Source of the DNA: a virus
Direction: 5' to 3' (one strand)
Length of the DNA: 29,126 nucleotides
IMG/VR virus record: IMGVR_UViG_3300025280_000119
Coordinates: 1-29,126 of that record
A program made the translations under genes and the position numbers. The notes below the pieces were generated by a model, which searched no databases, was not told the DNA's origin, and saw only the letters and a program-made list of their open reading frames with translations. Every line of letters begins with the position of its first letter. The first letter of the stretch is position 1. This document shows, piece after piece, positions 8,257 to 13,848 of this stretch.

Positions 8257-8520
8257 ATGTTGAAAAAAATACTACAAAGAATCCGTGCCTTTTTCGCAAG
8301 ATATATGACTATATTTAAATATTTAATTTTGGTTGTAGCACTTAGTGTGGCACTATTTACTGTAGCAAGTAGTAGTTATGAAAAAGGTGTTGATCAAGGA
8401 AAAGCACTCGGGCATTGTAGACTAATGTGTATGATGGTGGGTTATTATGATTATGAAGTAGATCAAGAACTTGATTGTTGGTGTTATGATGATACCTCAT
8501 ATTTTCTTATGCCTTTCTAA
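8257..8520 (+). CDS. Small single-pass membrane protein with Cys-rich tail
   Basis: This 87-residue protein has a basic amphipathic start (MLKKILQRIRAFFARYM) and a single hydrophobic segment (about residues 22-40, YLILVVALSVALFTVASSS). A polar tail holds four cysteines (CRLMC, then CWC). By the positive-inside rule the N-terminus should be cytoplasmic and the Cys-rich tail outside the membrane. No family is recognised. It starts three bases after the tubulin-like gene's last sense codon region, so the two are probably translated together, and a functional pairing is possible. It is not an obvious holin or spanin: there is no lipobox, and no lysis gene is adjacent. Confidence 0.6.
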   Translation: MLKKILQRIRAFFARYMTIFKYLILVVALSVALFTVASSSYEKGVDQGKALGHCRLMCMMVGYYDYEVDQELDCWCYDDTSYFLMPF

Positions 8521-8546
8521 AAAAAATGAAAAAAAATGAAAAAAAA
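8519..8546 (+). promoter_or_regulatory. Three A-tracts in exact 10-bp phase (UP element / bent DNA)
   Basis: Runs of eight A residues occupy 8519-8526, 8529-8536 and 8539-8546, each separated by TG, giving an exact 10-bp period. They end two bases before the TTGACA of the SSB promoter. A-tracts phased with the helical repeat bend DNA, and A-rich DNA directly upstream of -35 is the classic UP element bound by the RNA polymerase alpha subunit. The effect on promoter strength is inferred. Confidence 0.7.
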
Positions 8547-8548
8547 GC

Positions 8549-8577
8549 TTGACAACGCTTATAACATAGGCTATATT
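8549..8577 (+). promoter_or_regulatory. Strong sigma70-like promoter for the SSB operon
   Basis: TTGACA at 8549-8554, a 17-nt spacer and TATATT at 8572-8577. It lies in a true intergenic gap, is preceded by phased A-tracts, and leaves a leader of about 60 nt before the SSB start codon. It is probably the main promoter for the replication operon. Confidence 0.85.
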
Positions 8578-8587
8578 AAAGATAGCG

Positions 8588-8607
8588 AAGTAAGAAATTT
8601 ATTACTT
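8588..8607 (+). other. Small hairpin in the SSB mRNA leader
   Basis: AAGTAA at 8588-8593 can pair with TTACTT at 8602-8607 across an 8-nt AT-rich loop, at the expected 5' end of the transcript. T4 gp32 represses its own translation through a leader structure, so a similar role is conceivable here. The stem is only 6 bp and AT-rich, and nothing more supports the idea. Confidence 0.25.
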
Positions 8608-8644
8608 TGACTCTAGGCAAGCCAGCCACAATAAGGAGAAAAAA

Positions 8645-9412
8645 ATGGCAATTGATATGAATAAAATGAGGCAGCGTAAAGCTGCTTTGGAAAGCCGTGG
8701 AAGCGGTGGTAATGGGTCGCAGTTTTGGCGTCCACAAGATGGGGAGCAAACAATCCGTATTGTTCCCAACAATGATGGAGATCCTTTCAAGGATTTCTGG
8801 TTTCATTATAATGTAGGAGACAACGCAGGTTTCCTAAGTCCCAAGAAGAATTTCGGAGAAGATGATCCGCTTGATGACTTTGTTCGTAAGCTTTTTAAGG
8901 AAGGCACCGAAGAGAGCATTAAGATGGCGAAAAGCCTTATGGCACGCCAACGGTTTTTTGCTCCGGTAATTGTTCGCGGAGAAGAACATAAGGGAGTCCG
9001 TATTTGGGGATTTGGCAAGATGGTTTACGAACAGTTGATTAATCTTGTGCTTAACCCGGAATATGGCGATATTACTGAACCAGACACAGGAACCGATCTT
9101 GTGCTGCACTATGGCAAGCCCCAAGGCGCGTCATTCCCGCAAACAAAGTTGACTCCTCGTCGTCGTCCCTCGCCGTTATGTGACGATGCCGTAGGTGGTC
9201 CTGATCGATGCGCAGAACTGTTGGAAAACATTCCTGACATTGATACGATGTTTGAGCGTAAAACACCTGATGAGGTGGGTACTATGCTTGATGCATATCT
9301 TCTTGACGAAGAAGGCACCGAGAATGAGTCTAGTGAAACGGTTAAATACAGTGCTACTACTGATGAACCGACTAGTGTAGATGCCGCCTTTAATGAACTA
9401 ATGGGCGCTTAA
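8645..9412 (+). CDS. gp32: Single-stranded DNA-binding protein (gp32-like)
   Basis: The 255-residue protein begins with a basic segment, MNKMRQRKAALESRG (residues 5-19), matching the LAST/self-association N-terminus of T4-type gp32. A core follows with 'FWRPQDGEQTIRIVPN' and 'HYNVGDNAGFLSPKKNFGEDDP', patterns typical of gp32 homologues in T4-like phages. It ends in an acidic tail (about 215-255), which in gp32 recruits replication partners. The Cys3His zinc site of T4 gp32 is not visible: only two cysteines exist (in SPLC and DRC). It is shorter than T4 gp32 (301). It would coat single strands and organise UvsX, helicase and polymerase. The start has a strong ribosome binding site (AAGGAG) and follows the strongest promoter in the window. 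Codon use looks more GC-balanced than in its neighbours, as for a highly expressed gene. Confidence 0.8.
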   Translation: MAIDMNKMRQRKAALESRGSGGNGSQFWRPQDGEQTIRIVPNNDGDPFKDFWFHYNVGDNAGFLSPKKNFGEDDPLDDFVRKLFKEGTEESIKMAKSLMARQRFFAPVIVRGEEHKGVRIWGFGKMVYEQLINLVLNPEYGDITEPDTGTDLVLHYGKPQGASFPQTKLTPRRRPSPLCDDAVGGPDRCAELLENIPDIDTMFERKTPDEVGTMLDAYLLDEEGTENESSETVKYSATTDEPTSVDAAFNELMGA

Positions 9413-9437
9413 TAGTAGTATGCCAAGATCCCGCAGG

Positions 9438-9482
9438 GAGGCACGGGGACGGAAACAAACAAAAGTTTCTAATAGGTGCCTC
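9438..9482 (+). other. Possible hairpin between SSB and uvsX
   Basis: GAGGCAC (9438-9444) can pair with GTGCCTC (9476-9482) around a 31-nt loop, followed by ACATTTTT. It could attenuate transcription between SSB and uvsX, which would explain lower recombinase expression. The long loop and only 7 bp make it weak. It covers the alternative GTG (9476) upstream of the preferred uvsX start. Confidence 0.3.
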
Positions 9483-9505
9483 ACATTTTTAACATCGAGG
9501 ATATA

Positions 9506-10627
9506 ATGAGAATGGCAAAGAACACTTCAAAGCCTGGAAAATTGAGCATAGCAGACATGCGCTCACTTATTAATAAAAGGGCTGGGCAAGAAGTAGCACA
9601 CAATTTAAAAGAAGATAACCCCACAGAAGTAATAGACTGGATTCCCACTGGCTCCAGATGGCTTGATTCGATTGTGTGTCGTGGCAAGCTTGCTGGTATT
9701 CCGCTAGGAAAAACAGTAGAAATTGCAGGCTTAGAGGCGACAGGTAAAAGTTATATGGCGGCACAAATAGCTGCCAATGCTCAAAAAATGGGAATTGATG
9801 TAATTTATTTTGATAGCGAATCTGCAATTGATCCTTCATTTTTGGAAAGAGCAGGATGCGAACTAGACGATTTATTGTATATTCAAGCTACATCTGTTGA
9901 GTTTGTTTTGGAGACTGTAGAAGAATTATTGGGCAGTAATGATAATCGCATGCTGTTCATTTGGGATTCTTTAGCGCTGACACCGGCAATATCGGATATA
10001 GAGGGCGATTTTAACCCACTATCATCTATGGCTGTGAAAGCACGAATCTTAGCTAAAGGCATGTCCAAATTAACAGTTCCAATTGCAAACTCGCAATCAA
10101 CTTTCTTAGTTTTGAACCAGCTTAAGACTAATATTACTCGCTCTCCTTCGGAAGCGATGACCACGCCCTATATGACACCGGGCGGCAAAGCAATGATATA
10201 TGCGTATTCATTGCGTATTTGGCTAACAGGGAGAAAAGCAAAGGCTAGTTTTGTTCTTGATGATAAGGGCTTTCGAATTGGGTCCGAAGTTAAGGTTAAA
10301 TTAGAAAAATCACGCTTTGGGACACAAGGAAGACAATGTAATTTTAGAATCTTATGGGGATCTGAAATTGGTGTGCAAGACGAAGAATCATGGTTCGACG
10401 CTATTGGATCATCCGACAGACTGTTGCGTACTGGAGCATGGTACACACTTCTAGACAAACAGGGCGAACCAATTGGAAGTAAATTCCAGGCAAGCAAATG
10501 GGCTGAAAAGCTATCAGATGAAGAATTTCGTGCAAACGTTTTAGACATCATGGACGAAGAAGTAATTATGAAATTTGATAAACGCGAAGGAGATGCAGAA
10601 GAATTTTATGGAGAAGAAGGAATATAA
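9506..10627 (+). CDS. uvsX: UvsX/RecA-family recombinase
   Basis: From ATG 9506 (ribosome binding site GAGG at 9497-9500) the protein has 373 residues; an in-frame GTG at 9476 would add ten. Walker A is GLEATGKS (residues 75-82), Walker B is MLFIWDS, and the RecA core includes YFDSESAID, a Gln-containing strand LVLNQLKTN and the L2-like 'TTPYMTPGGKAMIYAYSLRIWL'. These order and spacing features fit T4 UvsX and phage RecA-like proteins. The C-terminus is acidic (DAEEFYGEEGI). It would form a filament on ssDNA, driving strand exchange and recombination-dependent replication together with the gp32-like SSB just upstream. Its stop overlaps the start of the next gene (TAATG). Confidence 0.92.
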   Translation: MRMAKNTSKPGKLSIADMRSLINKRAGQEVAHNLKEDNPTEVIDWIPTGSRWLDSIVCRGKLAGIPLGKTVEIAGLEATGKSYMAAQIAANAQKMGIDVIYFDSESAIDPSFLERAGCELDDLLYIQATSVEFVLETVEELLGSNDNRMLFIWDSLALTPAISDIEGDFNPLSSMAVKARILAKGMSKLTVPIANSQSTFLVLNQLKTNITRSPSEAMTTPYMTPGGKAMIYAYSLRIWLTGRKAKASFVLDDKGFRIGSEVKVKLEKSRFGTQGRQCNFRILWGSEIGVQDEESWFDAIGSSDRLLRTGAWYTLLDKQGEPIGSKFQASKWAEKLSDEEFRANVLDIMDEEVIMKFDKREGDAEEFYGEEGI

Positions 10628-10866
10628 TGTCTACTGAAAAAAAGAATAAAGTTTGGAAACGTTCAGGCATCTTTGATACATACGAAGAAGCCGCAGAAAG
10701 AAAAGAGTCGCTTATTTCTGGTGACAAATCGGCGGATCTGGCGACAAATCGTGCGGATCTTCTTGTGAAGATTAAAAGATATGGCAAAGGGTACAATAAA
10801 TTTCAAGTCAAGTATTGGCATCCAGATTTTGTAACTCTTGCTAAAAAGAAAAAGCGAAATAAATAA
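10627..10866 (+). CDS. Small basic protein of unknown function
   Basis: This 79-residue protein is strongly basic: it opens MSTEKKNKVWKRSG and ends LAKKKKRNK. The sequence 'GIFDTYEEAAERKESL' followed by 'VKIKRYGKGYNKFQVKYW' suggests a small alpha-beta domain of the SPOR-like or nucleic-acid-associated kind, but no family is assigned. The start codon overlaps the uvsX stop by one base (TAATG), so it is translationally coupled to the recombinase. That and the charge make a DNA- or recombinase-associated accessory role plausible; this is inference. Confidence 0.65.
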   Translation: MSTEKKNKVWKRSGIFDTYEEAAERKESLISGDKSADLATNRADLLVKIKRYGKGYNKFQVKYWHPDFVTLAKKKKRNK

Positions 10867-10919
10867 TATTATAATGAATATTACTAGTTATAATACGTCT
10901 AATTTAGAAAGGAGATAAG

Positions 10920-11246
10920 ATGAGATCTACAATCATGATTTTTGCTGCACTCTTGCTGTCGGCAAATACTGGATGTGTTGCATCAGCGCATGCACACCCC
11001 GTGCGACCAGCAGTAACGGCTCCACCACCGCCTGCACATGTAAATGTGCGTGCTTGGGTATGGCTCGATGGTCATTGGGGTCCGCATGGCTGGGTACGTG
11101 CACATTGGGTGCTTAGAGTGGTACCAACCACTCACTTTGGGCATCATCCCAATACTCACGTAAGATACGTAGCTGGTCGCCCACCCCCGCGCCAACACCC
11201 CCGTGCGCATCAACACCGCCAGCATCGCCATCGGCACACCCGCTAA
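10920..11246 (+). CDS. Secreted His/Pro-rich WxxGxW-type protein
   Basis: The 108-residue protein starts with a signal peptide (about residues 1-23; hydrophobic IMIFAALLLSANTG). A Cys at residue 19 gives only a poor lipobox (NTGC), so either lipoprotein or free secreted protein is possible. The centre is 'WVWLDGHWGPHGWVRAHWV', the Trp/Gly/His motif of bacterial WxxGxW-repeat periplasmic proteins. The last 40 residues are almost all His, Arg, Pro and Gln, which suggests metal or polyanion binding. It has a strong ribosome binding site (AAAGGAG, about 10908-10914) and is more GC-rich than its neighbours. A secreted protein amid replication genes looks like an acquired accessory (moron-type) gene. 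Its function is unknown. Confidence 0.65.
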   Translation: MRSTIMIFAALLLSANTGCVASAHAHPVRPAVTAPPPPAHVNVRAWVWLDGHWGPHGWVRAHWVLRVVPTTHFGHHPNTHVRYVAGRPPPRQHPRAHQHRQHRHRHTR

Positions 11247-11247
11247 T

Positions 11248-11284
11248 TGTCAAGTAAGTGTAAATTGTATTTAAATACTTGACA
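11248..11284 (+). promoter_or_regulatory. 9-bp inverted repeat overlapping the -35 box
   Basis: TGTCAAGTA at 11248-11256 is the exact reverse complement of TACTTGACA at 11276-11284, separated by 19 nt. The right arm contains the -35 hexamer TTGACA. The half-site spacing of about 28 bp, centre to centre, is close to three helical turns, so a dimeric regulator could bind here. No regulator is assigned. Confidence 0.45.
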
Positions 11285-11307
11285 GGAGCCTCCAACTATA
11301 GTAAAAT
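11279..11307 (+). promoter_or_regulatory. Sigma70-like promoter for the deaminase operon
   Basis: TTGACA at 11279-11284, a 17-nt spacer and TAAAAT at 11302-11307. The predicted transcript would start near 11313-11315, only about 16 nt before the ATG, so its ribosome binding site sits at the extreme 5' end. The promoter is interleaved with the hairpin at 11287-11320. Confidence 0.8.
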
Positions 11308-11320
11308 ATAGTTGGAGGCT
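11287..11320 (+). promoter_or_regulatory. 14-bp perfect hairpin enclosing -10 box and sequestering the RBS
   Basis: Bases 11287-11300 pair perfectly with 11307-11320 around a 6-nt loop. The loop holds most of the -10 box, and the 3' arm contains the GGAGG ribosome binding site (11314-11318) of the gene starting at 11330. A transcript from the local promoter would begin after the 5' arm and could not form the stem, while read-through RNA from upstream would form it and hide the binding site. T4 genes e and soc are known to use this logic. A short TTT follows, so weak termination is also possible. Confidence 0.75.
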
Positions 11321-11329
11321 TTGCTATCT

Positions 11330-11740
11330 ATGAAACACGAAAAGATTAAAAATTCTAAACGAACACAAAGGTTCATATCGTTGGCTAAAAATATAGCCAC
11401 GTCATCCGACTCTAAAGACTATAGACACGGCGCAGTGCTTGTAAAAGGATCCAATATCATTAATAGCGCAACCAATAAGAACAGTCATGCTAGGTTTGGA
11501 AAACGATTTAGAAAGAGAGATTGTGGGCACACTACACACCATGCCGAACTTGGTTGCGTGCTTGGCATTGACAGATCTGTGACCAAAGGCTCTGTCATAT
11601 ATGTATCTAGAATTGGCAAAAGAGGCGAACTAAGAATGTCGAAGCCGTGTGAAATGTGCGAAGCTATTTTGAAGCATGTCGGCGTTAAAAAAGTAATTTA
11701 TTCTATCAATGAAGAAGAAGTCGGATATTATAACCTATGA
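11330..11740 (+). CDS. Zinc-dependent cytidine/deoxycytidylate deaminase family protein
   Basis: The 136-residue protein has both zinc-site motifs of the cytidine-deaminase fold: His71-Ala-Glu73 (in THHAELG) and Pro106-Cys-Glu-Met-Cys110 (SKPCEMCEAIL). The N-terminal strand 'YRHGAVLVKGSNIINSATN' also fits. The substrate is not fixed by these motifs; next to RNR and dUTPase genes, dCMP-to-dUMP conversion is the natural guess. It is shorter than T4 dCMP deaminase (193). ATG 11330 is preferred over the in-frame TTG at 11312, because that TTG lies in the hairpin and GGAGG is 11 nt before the ATG. It has its own promoter and overlaps the next gene by 4 bases. Confidence 0.75.
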   Translation: MKHEKIKNSKRTQRFISLAKNIATSSDSKDYRHGAVLVKGSNIINSATNKNSHARFGKRFRKRDCGHTTHHAELGCVLGIDRSVTKGSVIYVSRIGKRGELRMSKPCEMCEAILKHVGVKKVIYSINEEEVGYYNL

Positions 11741-11979
11741 GTAAGAAAAGAATTAAATTTCGCGTTGGTGATTTGCTCGTTAAATACGATAATGGTATTC
11801 CAGAGCAAGCAATATTGCATAAAAAACACTCTCCTTATTTTAACGAAGAAAAAGAAAGAAAGATTCCGGCTATGTGGGAACTATTGGGCTGGGGATTCCA
11901 GTACCATAAGATACTTGAAAGCTTTTTGAAGACACAGATCGAAAAAGAACTAATCGACTACTATCCAGCAAAAAAATGA
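11737..11979 (+). CDS. Small conserved-looking phage protein, unknown
   Basis: This 80-residue soluble, charged protein begins MSKKRIKFRVGDLLVKYDNG, resembling a short beta-barrel lead-in (RVGD.LV). An aromatic 'MWELLGWGFQYHKILESFLK' helix follows. No family is recognised and there are no membrane segments. The ATGA overlaps at both ends (4 bases with the deaminase, 4 with RNase H) show tight translational coupling and support it as a real gene. Confidence 0.65.
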   Translation: MSKKRIKFRVGDLLVKYDNGIPEQAILHKKHSPYFNEEKERKIPAMWELLGWGFQYHKILESFLKTQIEKELIDYYPAKK

Positions 11980-12944
11980 AACGATTGTTAATTATTGATG
12001 CTCTAAATATGTATTTTAGAGCCTATATTGTGGACCCTAGTTTGTCTACCAATGGGCAACCAATTGGTGGCGTTAAGGGATTTATAAAAATCATGCAAAA
12101 GCTTGTGCGAGACACAAAGCCAGATGAAATTGTTATTTGTTGGGATGGAGAGGGCGGAAGCCAACGAAGAAAATCACATAATAAAAATTACAAAGAAGGA
12201 AGAAAACCAATTCGCCTCAATAGAGATATAAGAAATTTATCTGAAAACGAAGAATTGGAAAACAAAATTTGGCAACAGACCAGATTAATAGAATATTTAA
12301 ATCAACTACCCATTATTCAGCTTATGTTACCTTCTGTTGAGGCAGACGATATCATTAGCCTTGTAGCGCAAATGCCCGAGTATAAGGGGTGGCAAAAAGT
12401 TATTGTATCTTCCGATAAAGACTTCTTTCAGCTTTGCGATGGCGAAACTGTAATTTTGCGACCAATTCAAAAACAAATTGTAAATAAACACTCTATAACT
12501 AAAGACTATGGAATCCATCCAGTAAATTTTGCACTAGCCAGAGCAATTACGGGCGATATATCCGATAACCTTAAAGGCGTCCAAGGCGTCGGGCTTCCAA
12601 CTATTGCTAAAAGATTGCCATTTTTGTCGGAGGAAAAAAGTTATACTATTTCCGAAGTTATCGGCTACTGTCAAAAAATTGACTCTAATCTTAAGGCTTA
12701 TAAAACAATTGGCGAAAATACAGACTTAATAGAACAAAATTATAAACTAATGCAACTCTATGCACCATTTATCAGCGTTCAAGGGAAAAGCCAAATTAGA
12801 TATGCAGTCAACAATTTCGCTCCCGAGCTAATCAAAACCACCTTTCTCTCAATGATGATTCAGGACGGATTTGGAGTGGTGGATTTTTCAGATCTTTTGG
12901 CAACAATGAAAAGAATTGTTGCAGATTCTAAACAGAAAAACTAA
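11976..12944 (+). CDS. rnh: 5'-3' exonuclease / T4-type RNase H (FEN family)
   Basis: The 322-residue protein shows the PIN/FEN nuclease acidic motifs in order: IDALNMYFRA (Asp8), 'VICWDGEGGSQRRK' (about 49-62), 'SVEADDIISL' (about 115-124) and 'VSSDKDFFQL'. The helix-hairpin-helix region follows as 'GDISDNLKGVQGVG.PTIAKR'. Length and order match T4 RNase H (305 residues), which removes RNA primers and flaps from lagging strands. The start overlaps the previous gene by 4 bases. It would work with the SSB, helicase and polymerases encoded here. I am confident of the family; primer removal is inferred from the T4 system. Confidence 0.9.
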   Translation: MKRLLIIDALNMYFRAYIVDPSLSTNGQPIGGVKGFIKIMQKLVRDTKPDEIVICWDGEGGSQRRKSHNKNYKEGRKPIRLNRDIRNLSENEELENKIWQQTRLIEYLNQLPIIQLMLPSVEADDIISLVAQMPEYKGWQKVIVSSDKDFFQLCDGETVILRPIQKQIVNKHSITKDYGIHPVNFALARAITGDISDNLKGVQGVGLPTIAKRLPFLSEEKSYTISEVIGYCQKIDSNLKAYKTIGENTDLIEQNYKLMQLYAPFISVQGKSQIRYAVNNFAPELIKTTFLSMMIQDGFGVVDFSDLLATMKRIVADSKQKN

Positions 12945-12951
12945 TTATAAC

Positions 12952-13794
12952 ATGAAAACAGTATTTGACAATTGGCGCTTAACATTTAGCGGCATAGAAG
13001 AAAGTAAATTTATAGAATCAGATTTATTGGTAAATAATTGGAAAAACTATTTGCTGGAAGAAGTGGCACCTCTGGATATTGATCTTTCTAGTTTTGAATT
13101 GCAAGACGATTTTAATAGAAAAGTTTGGACCGAAGAGGATGATAAAATAAATCCCGATGCAAGAGACAACATGCTACAAATTGCTCAAGATTTTTGGGAT
13201 TCTCTAGAGCTTGAAGAGGTTGAAATATTAGATATTACACTGACCGGCTCATTATCCAATTATAATTGGTCACAATATTCGGATGCAGATCTGCACATTA
13301 TTATTGATTTAGCCGATATTAACGTAGATGTGGGTTTAGTTAGAGAATTTCTAAATGCTAAAAAATCCATATGGAACAGAGTTCATGACATCTACATTAA
13401 AGGATTTGAGGTTGAAATTTATGTTCAAGGACATGATGACCCGCATGAATCATCTGGTGTATATTCTATTTTAAATGATGAATGGGTTAAAAAACCAATC
13501 AGAGAAGAATATACTCTAGATAGAGACAATATACAGCTTAAAGCAGCGTCTTTGATAGATCAAATTGATCGAGTTGACGGCTTAATAGAAAAGGGCGAAT
13601 ATAAAGAAGCGCACGATTATGCTGAAAAGATAAAAAATAAAATTAGAAAAATGAGACAATCGGGGCTCGATGAGAAGGGAATATACTCTGTTGAAAATCT
13701 AGCCTTTAAGGTTTTACGAAGAACAGAATATTTAGAAAAATTATCTGATTTAAAATCAGAAGCATATGATTTAATGATGTCCATAAAGCAGTAA
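12952..13794 (+). CDS. Predicted nucleotidyltransferase (pol beta fold)
   Basis: From ATG 12952 the protein has 280 residues. It carries the nucleotidyltransferase signature TGSLSNYNW..YSDADLHI: Gly-Ser at 99-100 and Asp111-x-Asp113, followed about 50 residues later by the 'EVEIYVQ' strand that may hold the third acidic residue. The C-terminal third is helical and charged. The acceptor is unknown; members of this fold modify tRNA, proteins or antibiotics. It is not a toxin-antitoxin MNT/HEPN pair, as no HEPN partner is adjacent. The in-frame TTG at 12916 is less likely, as it lies in the RNase H gene. There is no clear ribosome binding site; the start context AATTATAACATG recurs at the tubulin-like gene. 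Confidence 0.65.
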   Translation: MKTVFDNWRLTFSGIEESKFIESDLLVNNWKNYLLEEVAPLDIDLSSFELQDDFNRKVWTEEDDKINPDARDNMLQIAQDFWDSLELEEVEILDITLTGSLSNYNWSQYSDADLHIIIDLADINVDVGLVREFLNAKKSIWNRVHDIYIKGFEVEIYVQGHDDPHESSGVYSILNDEWVKKPIREEYTLDRDNIQLKAASLIDQIDRVDGLIEKGEYKEAHDYAEKIKNKIRKMRQSGLDEKGIYSVENLAFKVLRRTEYLEKLSDLKSEAYDLMMSIKQ

Positions 13795-13798
13795 TAGC

Positions 13799-13827
13799 TT
13801 GACAGGAACATCATATCAGAATATATT
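13799..13827 (+). promoter_or_regulatory. Sigma70-like promoter for helicase-RNR operon
   Basis: TTGACA at 13799-13804, a 17-nt spacer and TATATT at 13822-13827. It shares the 10-mer CTTGACAGGA with the deaminase promoter. It begins just after the nucleotidyltransferase stop and leaves about 15 nt of leader before the helicase TTG. Confidence 0.82.
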
Positions 13828-13848
13828 ATTTACAGAGCGGAGCATATA

